From positions 3,224,001-3,288,000 of the forward strand of contig CM082582.2 of assembly GCA_040954595.2 (NCBI GenBank): DNA of 64,000 nucleotides. The letters run 5' to 3'. Under the pieces are notes generated by a model, which had not been told where the DNA came from, did no database searches, and worked only from the letters and a program-made list of their open reading frames with translations. This document shows, piece after piece, positions 1 through 19,106 of this stretch (position 1 is the stretch's first letter; every line of letters starts with the position of its first letter). This stretch comes from Balanoglossus misakiensis (Eukaryota > Hemichordata). The translations under genes and the position numbers were made by a program.

Positions 1-1016
1 ACGGCCTTTTTGCGGGGAGCAGAGCGCTGCCGTAAAAGGGCCGTGGTTTGCGACGATGCGTAGGAGATACTTTAATAAATTTAGAAAATATTTAGCAGGC
101 TATATTGACCGCTCGCCAAGCGTTATAGAGTATTGTCCAAGTGTTTACGACTGAGTAAAGGTCGAGATTTGGTTGTTAGGTCTTTCATTACTCAGCGGCA
201 GTACTACCACTACCAGTTTGTAGTACAGTGACCTAGACCGCAATGTTTGTATTTTAATAAGATTTCGCCGGTTCTCAAATAGACTCATGACAGTACTACC
301 ACCGTAGAGTATCCGCATTAGAAGTATATGATAACAAGTGCCGTGATCATTATTTTGGAGAAACATTCAGCGAACCGATCAATTGTCGTCTGGACCTAAC
401 GTTCTCGTTTCCGCTATGGACCCTGTCTGTTAAAGCGAATAGGCAATTCCCAGAATACAGTTCTCGGAACACCAGAATGGCAGGTATGTCTGAGTACACA
501 CAATAATCGTCGGTATGGCGCCTCAGATCATACATGAGGTAAGATAACTAAAATCTGTTTTGGTTCTGCAGAAACGAAAATTGTTTGTATTATACGACTG
601 TCACAACTATATCATGCAGTATACCGTCAAAAGAAAACTTAAATTTCATCTTTTTTATATGGAACTTGGCACTGATGTTTTGAAGTATACGGTCACAAAT
701 TTTCAGTGGGTGGCTCACTGGTTAAATTTGCATGGGCGATCGGATACCTTTAAGACCCCGAGCCAATAGGTCGGGTGATTAACATAAGCTTATCTTTTTG
801 TCAAATTCAAGATTTACTTTCAATATCTATTTGCACTGTCTTTGATTGTACGCACGATTTTATGCTAAATTTCTTACCTGTACAGTCACCTTTGTATTCA
901 TATAATTTCGTCATTTTATCACCAGAATTGGAAACCCGACATTGAACAAAAAGAAGCAGTGTTTTGGTAAAACCAACAGATTTTGGACAGTAGAGGCTTA
1001 ATACCGATTTGAAACG
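1..1016. other. Upstream region of gene A, no gene seen
   Basis: I see no convincing coding exon here. The first 45 bases form an imperfect stem-loop (ACGGCC and GGGCCGT arms around GCAGAGCGC) and may be the cut end of a hairpin element lying mostly outside the window. Short open frames on both strands have no domain features or splice context. The promoter of gene A presumably lies near the right end, but I cannot place a TATA box or initiator with confidence. Confidence 0.4.
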
Positions 1017-6689
<5,673 letters not shown>

Positions 6690-7987
6690 GGGTTTATATA
6701 CACGGATGCAAGCCATTCTCCTCAAGCCATTCGCTGCTCACCTTAAGTGAATTTTTGCTCACCAAATTCAAATTTATGTCAACACCTGAAACAGCTATTG
6801 CCTGATACAATTTGCGTATGTTTTGCACATGCTATTAACCCTAACACAACCAAACTTTTCAAAAATGCCTGGTTTCGTAGTATTCTTATTTAGCATACAA
6901 GTATCTGCACTCTACTCCATACATACTCGACTATTAATATAAGCCTCTTGTTACTTATAAATCAATGTTTTTTTTTACAAGTACCTGTTTTTTCTACACT
7001 TAGAATACTCATTACGCATGAATATAAATTGTCTGAAAGAAAGGAAACATATCAGATGACTTTTTACACTTACACTTAAAAGTACAATTCTATATCACTA
7101 TGCATAACCTTTAATAGACAAAACCATTCTTATCGGTGTATTTTTGTATCTTTACTACCATGCGTGTACCACGACGAAATTACGAGGAATGATTTATTGC
7201 TCCCATAGTTATGATAACTAATTTTCAATTTCTTGTCAGGATGTCATTTTACTGAAATGTATAATAGACACTATAGGTAGACACGTGAGAAAATATTGAA
7301 TGATTTATTCAGATGGAACCATACTTTCGAATTAACATACCAGAAAGTACAAAGGAAAGAGTGTGCTAATGAATCAGTGTCATGTCATTCAAATTGGAAT
7401 ATCCCACAATGGCTACTCATGTGGTGACTAGATTTCATCTCAGCTGTAATGTTTGCATATGGTTCTGCACGCGTTTGTGAAAACCATTATACTGCACAAA
7501 AACAAAACCATAAAGTCTTCTTCTTTGAAAACTTCCATGTACTTCTCGTCTTAAAGATTCTGACATCTACAGGCACTACACCAAACAGACTTTTGATGTA
7601 GATGTTTTCCCTAGCAAATATGTGTTCATAAGCCTAGAAGATGACGCAAAGTCCACATCTTCTATGCTCAACTGGTGGCGTTCATTCAGTGTTCATACCG
7701 ATCCAAGTATATCAGGTCTCATTACTGCCAATACTACACCAGCTATGGCGTTCCTATGGATAAAAACAGGAGCATTATTCAGTGTATGGCAGACAGCGAG
7801 TCTGAGGGGTGCAGTGGCGTAAGGGCGTATCACCGATGGTATTAATCCGCACAACGCTCTTTTTATCGTGTGTTTCTGAATCACTCAGTCACTGGGTGTA
7901 AATCACACGAATACCATCTGTCCCTGTCTGGCTGTCTGCCTCTCTGCCCCAGTGTGTATGTGTGTCCCCCATTCAAGGGATCTCTCT
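6690..7987. other. Gap between convergent genes A and B
   Basis: Probably holds the 3' ends of both genes. Bases 7560-7825 are open in more than one frame (66 aa forward, 63 aa reverse) but show no domain or splice context. They could be a fragment of a repeat. Nothing else was recognised. Confidence 0.4.
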
Positions 7988-10900
7988 TCACGAGAGACTT
8001 TGATTTGGCAAACTTACACGGACACTATCTCCAAAGAGTTTCAACTTGTCCCTGATGCCTTGAAAGTTAGGACGAAGGCTTGGTTTTTTGTACCAACACG
8101 ACATCATCAACTCATACCTGTGACCAAATAAATAAATATATAAATAATTCGAAGAGACCTACGTTTCCTACTGTACCATGATATCGTCATATATGTAGGT
8201 GGGTCATTAAAGGTGACCTTTGACCAAGCCAACCACGTGACTAATAAATTTAAGTTTGAGGGGTAGATACCATTTGTAACAATATTGACTGTAGGCTGTA
8301 CTTAAGCTTACATTTCATCTCCACAATTGTCTGGCTTTGTCAATCTGAACCCCCGCTTTATTTTCATCACTAATTCCGTTTGATCAATACCTTCGTACGG
8401 ATCCTTCCCTGTGACAAAGAAATGAAAATGAAATATGCAGCTAGATTAACTGTCGTGATTGGAATATAGTGTTCCAAATTCACATTTAAAGCTACATAAA
8501 ATGGGGACTTCCATTAAATGCCACTTGTCCTATCACTACTATTTAATACTTTGACGTAAATAATTAGCCAGATCTAGACTCACAGTACCTAATGTTAACA
8601 TTTCCCACAAAACCACACCATACGACCAGATATCCGTCTTCGTATTGAACATACGATGGGTCAGTGTCTCCAGAGCAAGCCATTGGTAGGGAGGATCTGT
8701 CTAAAAATCATATAAAAACATCTTCAAACTCGACAAAAGTACACAGTTAGTCGTACTTCTGAACAAATATACTGTTACTTACTCACTAAACAAGGACCTG
8801 AGTGACTTACCCTTTGAACGCGATTAAACACCTTAGCGTCATCGACAACTAAATTGGTATAGCTGAGATTCGAAATCTTGCACAGTCTTCCGTGGCAGAC
8901 CAAAACATGTTTTGCAGCTAGATACCGGTACACAATCTACAAAAAGTGGAAATTGTGTAACAAACTTGATTTTTTATGTATGAGAAATTAGTTTTCCTAT
9001 ATTAAAGTTAAGCTTTTGAAAACAATCTGGTTAGATTTTGATTTAAGTCTCACTTGGATTTTTCTGAGCCTATACTGTCATCACCAACGTGGCCAATCTG
9101 AGAGAATTACTACCCTGACTCAAAAACAGTGCACCTACTTCAAACATATTTTCATTTATAGGACGTTTAGTAGAGTCAAATTTCACGACATTTGTCGGAG
9201 AACAAATAACTGTTTTATATTTGAACATTTTATAGTATACCCAAAACCTTGCATCGCTATGCGGATTCTGACACTTTGGGCCAATCAGGCACTTTCATTA
9301 CTACGCCCAATCACACTTAGAGTTCACCCTTTCAATGTAGCAATTTGTGCTTGTTATTACGTCCGCCTCATGTTCCTTTGCAACTTTGGAAATTTTCCCA
9401 TCAGTTGGGTTCTAGCGGTTAAGTAGTTAACATCGCCTATTACAGCAATAAACGTGCCTTTTGCACTTTACGTTGGTCGTCCGTGTCAGACATCATTTAA
9501 GGAACCTTGTTCATCTAAAATACCGCAACAACATTGTCACTCGTTATTTCTTAAGTTTCTTTAAGTATCTTTGAAACTTGTACAATGGCAATATTCAACT
9601 CTTGGTATTGTATCTAGTTCCGATTTCGCGATTACTATTGTTTGGTTACCTTTAATGAGGCGAGGTAGCTCATTCCATTTGCTATGTCAGTTGCAAAAGA
9701 TAACATTAACTTATTTGCTTCCACGGAACCGGTTGGGGCGAATGTGTCTATGTTGTCTGTTATGAATGTTTTCAGGTTACCGTATGGCGAGTATTCTGTG
9801 ATCAAATAGGGAGGGTCTGAAAAAATAAATCATGTGTAATGGTGTTAGTGTTTTGGCTATTAGGATAAAATATAAAAACTGGTCCAAGCTAATTGAGACC
9901 TTACAGAGAAGTGACGTTATATTGTCACCCATTGTCTTGCTCTCGACAATAGCGCAAGACAATGTTCAGTAGTAACAATGTTAAGTGTGTAGATTATGAA
10001 TTTATCATGATTTTACACAAATGCTTGTTAACAAGATACAATATTGACAGAGTGAGCTTACCTATTTCTGTGCAGCATCCAAGAAATGTGATGATGTTGT
10101 CATGTGGTTGCATTGTTTTCATAAGCTCAATCTCCTTGCGTATGCTATATCCATAGTAAAGAGAATCTCCCATATCTGGAAACCAACAGGGAGAATGATT
10201 CAGGCAGCTGTCATTTTATCCCTTTCACCACCATGGTTCAGTCGAAATCCATTGTTTTCTGTGGTAAGATGAACCTCCAAAGAGGGAACTGGGGTGAACT
10301 GGTTAAGCTTGCTGGTGTTTTAGATGATTAATGGCCTTGTCTGTCATTTTCTGTGGTTAATAATACCATTACTTTTCTAACCGATGAGAGTGATGAATAC
10401 AAAAACAACCATAGCTACACATTACCACCTACCTATTGGCACTTTGATGGCCAAGTCTGTGTAGCCACCGTCTCCATCGATAAACAACGTTCTTCCTTTC
10501 AGTATTTGGTAGAATTTTCCAATGAATATGGTGTCGGTGATATGAATCGTATTGCGTGGAACTTCATAGGCGTCCCTCGTTGCTGTAAGCGAATCAACAA
10601 CAGTTTCTGCTTCGGGATCCGAAAATTTAACACGTTTTACTGCTTCCTGTAAAATGAATTGTTATACTTGTCAATAATTCCTATAAAGTCGTACAAGTGC
10701 TTGTATAGTCTAAATAAGTATATATCTCTTATAAGTTAAAACGGAAACAAGCGTCCAAAAATCTCTATAGTTACAGCTGTGGACAATAAATTATGTACAA
10801 AAGTGACCCAACATTTTACACCACAAAGTTTCTTGTCCAAAAACGGGAGTACAAGAATACAACAAGGTCATACAGGGGTCATGGCTGTGACCTATTTATG

Positions 10901-12399
10901 TGTTTGTTTGATGATATGTCATTTCGCAAATACTCACTCTGATGTGAAATATGTCCGTGCTAGCTGCTTCATCATAACTATCATCATCGTCATCATCTAA
11001 GCTAGTACTGTCTCCGCCTGAACAATCAGTTTCCCTTTCTTCACGATACACATAGCTAACACGTATCTCCTCGGCGCATGTGGCTTCCCCACCGACCACC
11101 CCTTCATATCGAGTAGACTCGGCCCGCTGACGTCCTGTACTCAATAAGATATGCAATATAATTAATACAGTGCATATGACCCAACTGCATAAAAAATTCT
11201 TTGTGGCATTTACGATGAGCGATGCCCACTCCCCACCAGACAAAACGATATGACACAGAAATAAGAATATTGAACCCAGGAACTTAAGCCTCAATGCCAT
11301 GGCTTTATTTATCCGGTAAACAATGCTTAAGTAACATTAATGTGATCATCAACTATTAAAACAGGTTACATGGGATTAGTTTCATGAACTAAAGTAAATG
11401 AACTCACGTCGGGAGTGTTTTCTTTTCACCACAGCAACGATTACACAAATCAGTATGATTACAAGTAGACCACCTATGATTGCATAGATGATTGTGTCAT
11501 ATTTATACTCTCCTCCGCCCACTGAAAAATAATACATATGCACATATATTGGATTATTACAGCAACTCTTAATACTCCTTTAGCTGTAATGTCATTATCT
11601 TATGATGTATCGCCTGTCATTTCAAGTTCAACTCCCAAAAACAAAATGCAATGGAATGTCTGGAATTTAGTTCTTAACATAGAACGTGTGTCAGCATTTA
11701 AATAATTGTAATAGGCACCGATGAGGATAGTGGACATATACCATGTCATATGGATTAAACCAAGAGTGTAGTTGTAACACATGTCGACCAAAATGGTGAG
11801 AAATGTCAAAACGTATATCAGCCTTTCATATAAATTACAAAAAGCCCATCATATTTCAAGTCAATGTATCCGAGTTCTTCGGCCAATCGTCCCTCATCAA
11901 CCGCCACCCTCTATGCAGTCGTACGAGGTTACTTGATTTGCACTGTTAGGTTAATAATTAACCACTGATATTGCATTTTACATCTGAGTTCAGATATATA
12001 TCACTGCATGAAACGTCCTCACCTGTCAAGTTGTAGTCCAATGTTGCAGTCCAATTTTCTGTAATTTGGGCGTTATGTACTGTGGTGTCCACGGTAGACG
12101 AAGCATAATCTACCGTGGTTTCTATGAAAAAGGTTGTGTTGTTCTCCCACATGGCTACCAGGTGTGTGCGGGATTGTACCGTTCTGATGTACTATACCCC
12201 CGCGTCAGACATGGCTCAAATATTGGGTGACCATACAACGGTTGCGTTTGTCTCTGTAGACTTTCTCTCACCGACTTCACTGTCGAGCCCAGTGGAGACC
12301 AGCTGTGAACCCCCGAAAGACCACACCAAAACAGTACTGTAGTTTCTTGCTCTACGAAGGGAAAGGGTGTATGATAGTCCAACTGGGGTTCAATCACAG
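7988..12399 (-). CDS. Receptor pseudokinase B (ectodomain exon damaged)
   Basis: Exons in transcript order: 12399-12023, 11521-11408, 11134-10938, 10646-10433, 10175-10062, 9816-9650, 8936-8811, 8700-8589, 8408-8312 and 8117-8018. From 11521 onwards every junction keeps phase. The membrane segment is in 11521-11408 (IIYAIIGGLLVIILICVIV). The juxtamembrane exon is acidic (six Asp in a row) and has SYDEAAST. The kinase-like domain keeps Lys (DLAIKVP) and Glu (RKEIELM) but has YRYLAAKHVLV for HRD, SNL for the DFG region and ALE for APE. CW..KPSLRPNF is kept. The last 100-nt exon either splices at 8018 (GTAAGT, as in A and C) or reads through to a TGA at 7988-7990. The ectodomain exon enters in one frame and must leave in another, with stops in the second frame. 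So this is either a gene with sequence errors or a decaying one. A weak candidate first exon lies at 13131-13173. Confidence 0.72.
12023..12399 (-). pseudogene. Broken Ig-like ectodomain exon of gene B
   Basis: The exon follows an acceptor (GTCGCAG) and ends at a GTGAGG donor whose phase fits the membrane exon. Its length of 377 is not a multiple of three, although phase 1 is expected on both sides. The first part reads in one frame (FVEQETTVLFWCGLS). The later part reads in another (TVVWSPN, then AMSDAGV, then WENNTTFF), with a TGA after WSPN and a TAG straight after DAGV, where a Tyr of the Ig DxGxYxC motif would be expected. The reading suggests a V-type Ig or related fold with one indel and two stops. 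Confidence 0.55.
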
Positions 12400-12872
12400 C
12401 TGCGACGGATATGCATTTCCGGTGTTCCTGGTACCGTAGGCGTACTACGAAGGTGTACTACACGTGCGTCCCTCTATGACGTCATTCCTAACATACAAGC
12501 GGCATTAATGATGCACGAACGATAAAATAAATTGAAATTATATTTTAATTGTGGATTTTGGACTCTCCTTTCTAAGTACTTGTACTGCACAAGACCAGAT
12601 AATACAGTAAATATTTATTGTTTAAAATTTATTAACAGTTAGCCAAAGGGTCATTCAGATGTGTCACGATATCTGATTTGTTAACTTTTAACAGCCGCCT
12701 TGCGTGCCATCGTCGATGACCCAGTATCATTTAGAAACAAGTGCCTGCATATGTACAGAACATATTGTACTTTTGTTTAAAGTCAGTATTGGGAATTTGT
12801 TTCATTAAGGCGTTTCTGAATGGCACAGTATTGACAAGAAATACGTGGGACGTTTTGCTTTTAGAGTGGCTC

Positions 12873-12929
12873 AGTAGGTGTAATTGTTCTGGTAAGTGTA
12901 ATTGTTCTGGGAGGTGTTATTGTTCTAGT
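12873..12929. repeat. 18-bp minisatellite
   Basis: About three copies of GTAGGTGTAATTGTTCTG with changes. Related GTAGGTGACAT pieces continue to about 12975. Located upstream of the gene B ectodomain exon. Confidence 0.6.
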
Positions 12930-13130
12930 AGGTGACATCACATGGTTTTAGTAGGTGACATTGTTTTCGATACAAAAACGATATTACCTCAGCTGAATTG
13001 TAATTACCAATTTCCATCATTGTCGTAGCATTTTCGATGACGTCATGAAACCATGAATGATATCCCATTAAGACTGCCATCTACGACAGAATTTATGCAC
13101 AGTTAAACGATTTAGACATTTTAAACTCAC

Positions 13131-13173
13131 CTATGAAATGAACTGGTGCCATTAACGTGGGGAACACACTCAT
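13131..13173 (-). CDS. Candidate first exon of gene B (short signal sequence)
   Basis: Reading leftwards from an ATG at 13173 gives MSVFPTLMAPVHFI followed by a strong GTGAGT donor in phase 1. That is the phase needed by the broken ectodomain exon. An in-frame stop lies upstream of the ATG. The hydrophobic stretch is short for a signal peptide, so the link is tentative. Confidence 0.35.
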
Positions 13174-13211
13174 TCGCTGGCCCAGAGACCGAAGTTATTA
13201 TAGCCTATAAA

Positions 13212-13380
13212 TAATATAATATTTAAGCAATAACCCCCGCCGCAGGCGGGTATACACGAGATTTTGGTACAATTCGAGACATATAGCACGAGCCGTTAGG
13301 CGAGTGCTATATGGAGCGAATTGTACCCAAATCGAGTGTATACCCGACTGAGGCGGGGGTTATTGCTATTATATTATATC
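13212..13380. mobile_element. Hairpin (foldback) element, GC-rich arms
   Basis: Two imperfect inverted arms of about 75 bp. The left contains GCAATAACCCCCGCC and the right GGCGGGGGTTATTGC. They flank a short centre around 13302-13312 (GAGCCGTTAGGCGA). AT-rich flanks (ATAATATAAT) hide any target duplication. No coding capacity. Confidence 0.7.
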
Positions 13381-15240
13381 AACAGTTGTTTTTGTGGCAA
13401 ATCAGTGTCATTTTCTTACCGAAACGGCGTCAGAAAGAGAAATTACGATCGTGAACCAACATGGCGACGGTGAATGTAAACACGTGCGGCCCGGGATCGA
13501 GCATTAAACATAAAGCAGACGCCAAAAAGTGACAAAAGTGCAAAATATTCAGAGCAGAGCAGTTCCAAAATAAAACATCCGTCAATTCAAGTGTTTTATG
13601 TTATTCATTGTGTTTAATCCCGTGCGACCGTGGTTTAACCGCACATTTTCCCTGCTGCATGTTAGTTCAGGGGCCCGTTTTACCACTGCCAGCAGTGGTA
13701 AAACAGTATTTTACCATAGCTCTCGTCCAATCAGTATTGCGGACGGTAGCATGATATAATATAATCTCTTTTTTTATAAAAATTAAATTCCAACATTTTG
13801 TCTAAATCATGCAATTCGCGAAATTGTCAATACAGGTTCATATAATTCAGATTTATACGATATGTCTGAATAGTTTTTACTTTATAAATGACAAAACAGT
13901 TAGAAATTGTGTTGTTTGTTGTATAATAAATCATGAAGGTGGGCCCTCAGTCTGCAATGTCTGCTTGCCGGGGGCTATGAATAACAAATATTTCCTTTTG
14001 TGGTGCAACTTTATTTACAAAAGATATACATTTAGAAAAAAATAAACATCAAACTATGTATTCTTCCACAAACTTTGTTATGCATGTGAAAAGGAAAAAA
14101 AATATTTGAGGGGCACATAAATGAATTTATTTCAGGTGGTAAAGCACTAATTGGCTGTGACTACATTTTCTTTTGAGGATACCGATGTGATAAGCTGACA
14201 TTTGACACTGGTAGGTATTTCATTTCAGAAGATAAAGTATGATTAAATATTCAACCGACCTGTGAACACGCGGTACTCTGTTTGTAACAGAAATGTTTGG
14301 CATGTATCCAAGGCAAGTCATAATCAGCCTGAGAATACAATGGCGCCATGATACAATTTCTATCGACAGCATTCTACTAAGGCCGAGGAGACGCCAATAA
14401 AAATGAACAAGCAATAAACGATAAAAGTCATAAACATTCTTTTGAAAACATCGAAACTCAACCACCCCTCTCTCTCTCTGTGAGATGATTATTTTTTGTC
14501 TTCCTGCAATAAATTCAGTTATTGTTTCTGGGAGAAGTATTCTTGTACATTATCAGTTTCTATAGAAGTAACATTGTCTGCCGTGAGTCAATAACTTAAA
14601 GAAAATAAGCTTGAAAACGTAGGGTGCCAAGGAAGTCAGTGTGATTCTGCGGCCATTTTGGGAGTGAGTATTGTAAAGAATACGCACAACGGGGACTGTG
14701 TACAGAAATGTTGAACATTTGTCGGTGTTCTTTAAAGCAATTAGTTTAATTTCCGAAAAGGGCAAAATACTTCTTCCGATCGTGCTTGTTGACAACGATA
14801 AACCCACCACAGAGTAATGTCCGTCAAAGCATGACAACCGCGCTATGGCGGCCTTCAATCCACCCACGATCAAAGGCCAATCCCTATTGGTGGACACGCC
14901 ATAAATGTAAAGTATTGTCAGTTGAACGACACACCGGGGTCAAAGGTACCTCTCTTGATCGTAGTGTTTCGTCACTACTCAAGTCGCTGCAACCGATGGG
15001 CGTGTACCCTGTGCCGAAACCCGGTGATAGTAAAACAGTGATTTGAATTCTGTGAAAAACACAATTTTCTGAAACAAGAATAAACTAAAAATAAGAATAA
15101 TATATATGCATATATTGGAAATAATATTGAGGAATCGTATTACTCGTGTGGTCCGTGATGCATAGTACGATAACAATAAGAGGGAATACCCGATGGGTTG
15201 GGTTTTTTTAGCAGTTTTGGTGTATGAAGTAATATTTAGA
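13381..15240. other. Intergenic sequence between B and C
   Basis: No coding exon recognised. A small inverted repeat lies near 13678-13705 (TTTTACCACTGCCAGCAGTGGTAAAA). Several open frames up to 114 aa are present, with no domain features and no splice partners. Confidence 0.4.
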
Positions 15241-15380
15241 GAATAATGAACGCCCCAAAGACCCATAATGGACGAAAGCACACATTGTGCGTCATAATAT
15301 ACGAGGCGAAGCCGAGTATGTTATGGAGCACAATGTGTGCTTGAGTCCATTATGGGTCTTTGGGGCGTTCATTATTCTCA
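15241..15380. mobile_element. Hairpin element with about 65-bp inverted arms
   Basis: The left arm starts GAATAATGAACGCCCC and the right arm ends GGGGCGTTCATTATTC. The arms pair over about 65 bp each around a centre rich in CGAGGCGAAGCCGAG. No open frame of note. Unrelated in sequence to the hairpins at 13212 and 19480. Confidence 0.75.
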
Positions 15381-16403
15381 TTATTTTATAGTTTTGTCAA
15401 TGCCAGTGAATTTGCAGACTTCAAAAAGTATAGGTGCGAACAATTCAGACTCGGACACGGAGATCGAGAACAGAGCAATGGCGTACGCGTAAACAAAAGG
15501 TCACCTGATCGCGGTGTGTCAGTGTACTGTACATTTCTAGTATCATATTCAAACATCAGGAAATAAATAATGGAGGTTTATTTACGCATGTGAAAATTCA
15601 TTTAAGGGTTCTGCTGAAATATATCTGAAAAAGTTTCGATTTTTGTGTAATCTTGGGGAGGACTCGGGGAATATTTGAATTCGTTTGCGTTCTCAGGAAA
15701 GTTCACGTATACGGGCCCTCGGAAGGTTGCAATACATAAACAAACTCGCCCTCGATCGACCCTCCGTACCGCGTAGACAACATGACAGTGACACTTGCGG
15801 CATATTTTTTTACGTATAGCTTCGTTGACATGACTGCTTGGTACATGGTATGGTGAACGAATGTCAAATCCAGCATCATGGAGAGGTTTGCTTTATGTGC
15901 GTGAGCGAGCCATGTTGACTGCGCGTGATTCAAGAGCAGACGACATGTGCTGCAGCCGTAGGAAGAAAAAATAAACAAAACGCCAGTCGAGGACAGATTT
16001 GGAAATTAATAAATATCGCCGTATTTATTCTGTGTACGTTTGCATTTCTTTTTTTAGCCCTTAAAATGTTCGCATTGTTTGAAATCCTCCGTTATTCAGT
16101 CGGAAATTGTACACGTCCACTGGTTCTTGGGCGCGTCGCGCGTCCATCGAATAACACGATACATTATCAGTAATAATGTATAGCTATGACGTCACAAAAT
16201 CACTGGTATTGATAAAGCTATAATATAATGGTATATAATCGCACTAAATAATGAAACACAATACTGTCGATATAAAATAGGGCATAGGTCACTGGCTGAG
16301 CTTGCGTGGATATTTCTCGCCAAATGTATTCATATCGTAACAACGTACTTGTACGATGCAATGTAACATGACTTAGAAGGGGTGGTTGCGTTTTAAAACT
16401 TAC
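15381..16403. other. Region downstream of gene C
   Basis: The last recognised exon of gene C ends at 16404 with a GTAAGT donor, so a final C-terminal exon and the 3' UTR should lie here, but I could not identify them. The frame can also be read through from 16404 to a TAG at 16218-16220. Confidence 0.35.
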
Positions 16404-19106
16404 TTCTGTCTTGTCCCTGAGCTGTTTAGCTGACTCCAGTAAATTTGAGAAGATCGGTCTGTCATTGGGATCCTTTCTCCAACAAGAAAGCATCAGATCA
16501 TACCTAAACAAAAGATCAAGTGTGTAACAACACATCCATCCTGCATACTGTAACAATAAATCCAATTTGTTTGCAATCCTGATGTAACTATTTAATAAAT
16601 TTACCAAAAATGACATTTTGTCAAATTAATTAATATTATGTTTTATCACACACGAAACTGTGTAACACCTTCAATATAAGTGTTGCGCGTCCGAAACCTA
16701 TTCGAGGAAATTGTTCAATGTGGAAATTTCCACTGGCAATGTAAAACTATTTGTTCATTTGATTGACTATAGCTTTCCTGGAAGATGCGTGTTCGCCCAA
16801 ATTAATATTTAAATTGCTTTGCTGTTCCACTTACATCTCATCGCCACAGTGTTCTGGTTTGGGCAGCCTGTAACCGCGTTCGAGCCTCATAATAACTTCC
16901 TTTCGTTCAAGTCCTTCGAAAGGTCTATGAGCTGAAATGAAGAAGAATGTTGATTTTCCAAACACTCCCTCTGGGAAAGGAGAGTACCATATGAATGTCC
17001 AATTCTACCTCATCCATGTTGTCTGTCTCGTCCCTGTCCCTGTCTGTCTATGTGTCTATCTAAATATCTATCTGTCTGCCATTTTTATCAGAGTATGGTT
17101 CCCTCTGTTTCTGTCTGAATCTTTTTTGTCTCTGTTCCTATATGCCAATCTGTCACTCTTTTCCTGTCTGTCCTTCTCATCCATAATATCTGTGTGATTG
17201 CATTTCACAGCACTCTTGGAGGGCTCAATTTAGTTAGAAAAAAACGAATATAATTACCTAAGGTGACTATTTCCCAAAGCATAACACCGAAGGACCACAC
17301 ATCTGTCTTTACATCGAATGTCCATTTTGTGAGTGTTTCCAGTGCTAACCATTGGAATGGAAGTTCATCCTGTTAGGAGAAAACTAACCGATCAGAATAA
17401 ATCACTTTAAATTAAGTTATGAAAATGAAAATCAATAATCAATGATTTAATCAATGGGAGTACCTTCTTTGCTAAGTCTTGTAATCTTCCTTCGTAGGTA
17501 ACGTCACTTGTGTAGGTGAAGTTAGAAATTTTGCACGTTCTCCCTGTAAATACCAATATGTGTTTTGCAGCAAGGAACCTGTGTATGATCTGTGAAATAA
17601 ACCAAGTGTTGCATTGTCTATAGTGAATAAAAAACTATCACCTATAATTAATCTAAACCAAAAACGCAAATCAGGACAATTACTGTTTGGCCAATGTGTG
17701 GTGGTACAGTGACAACAGCATAGACATTGGAGAACTTTGATACTAGGAGCAAAAATATTGTTCAGGTGGTCAGATGTTTGAATCGCCTATGCAAGCAGCG
17801 CTCACTGCGTACACTGATTGCTATCTTACCCCCAATGACGAAAGGTGCTCCATGCCACTAGCAATGTCGGCAGCAAATGAAAGTAATTGTCTTTGGGAAT
17901 CCACACTCTCATCTGATAATATCTCTGGGCTATTTTCGATCAGGTATTTTCGCAGATTTCCATGTTCTGCGTAGTCAGTCATGTAGAACGGTGGGTCTGA
18001 AATAAACGTTTGTATTCATAGACATGTATATTGGCACATCTAATTATGGTATGCTCTGCTGAAACATCCAACACGGCATACTACATACGTGAATTCGTTT
18101 CTTTGTTTGCGATATACACTCTTGTATATTCATCATATACACTAGAGACTTGCAATGACTTGTTTGTCTGCATTTTGTCGATTAAGAAATCAATACACAT
18201 GCGGACAGATTATTTCTACCAATGGCTCACTGACCACAGTTAATAATTGCTATAAACGTCCTTTCCTACACACTGACCTTTACCCCAACCCTCCTCGACC
18301 AAGAAAGGTGACCCAGACACAGTCTGATGTCAGCTAATCCTCTATGATTTACAAGGAGCATTTGATGTTGAAACTACGAGTAGGTGTTCCCAAATAATTT
18401 TACTTTCAAAACCTTGAATAAATATCAATCTTATCAACGTAGAAGTGTAAAGGCGATCTAACATAAATATCCATTCCATGTGTATTTTACCAACCAAAAT
18501 ATCGTGTGGAGAACACGTAACGTACAGGCGAGTGATGCAAATGAAGAAAGAACGATGGAAACAACTTACCGTGTTCTGTAGAATATGCTAAAAGGCTAAC
18601 AACATTGGTGTGTAGTGGTATGGATTTCATAAGCTCCACTTCTCTCTCCAGAGCTGATGTATCTGTTGTCTCACCTTTGAAAATTATAATACACATGTGA
18701 ATTAATTGCACTATCAAGTAAAAACCATCAATACCAATCTAAACATTGGCTCCTGAACGATAAACTACATGAAAAACGATCCCACTACATTTGTGAATTC
18801 AGACCATTGACATAACTTATGCTTATTTTTTGTCAGTAATTGCAGAAATTATCGTCCATTATCCAAATAGTGACCAAATTTACCTGGTATGATTTTGACG
18901 ACAACTTGAACAGTCTGTGGAGAGTCGAGCGAGTGAACGATTCTGGCTTCTGCTCTGAACACTTGACTGAACGCCCCACTGTAAATTGTATCTACCACAG
19001 AAACAATGTATTCGTCCATTCTCAGCTCTCTTTGTATAACCGGTGCTTTCGATTCAGGTTTAAGTGCTACATTTCTTCGGGCAGATTGTCTCCGAGGGAG
19101 AAAATT
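16404..19106 (-). other. Distal kinase-like cassette of gene C
   Basis: Seven exons of 223, 105, 167, 126, 112, 97 and 100 nt. The N-lobe has the best Gly loop of the four (YSGAFSQVFRAEA) and keeps Lys in VVVKIIP and Glu in LEREVELM. The catalytic loop reads HRFLAAKHILV and the DFG region KISNFTY. APE is ALE. TDVWSFG and CWRKDPNDRP are kept. Could be read as a separate headless gene, but no first exon is visible. Confidence 0.75.

Noticed and set aside
7560-7825. Region open in opposite frames, possible extra exon of A or B
   Set aside because: No donor or acceptor in matching phase and no similarity to the other family members' C-termini that I can see.
9016-9426. Forward open frame of 136 codons inside gene B
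   Set aside because: It lies opposite an intron of B, has no domain and no splice context.
16404-19106. Reading the distal cassette as an independent receptor gene
   Set aside because: It begins at a splice acceptor and has no space for a signal peptide, ectodomain or membrane segment. Kept as part of gene C, with alternative splicing as the other option.
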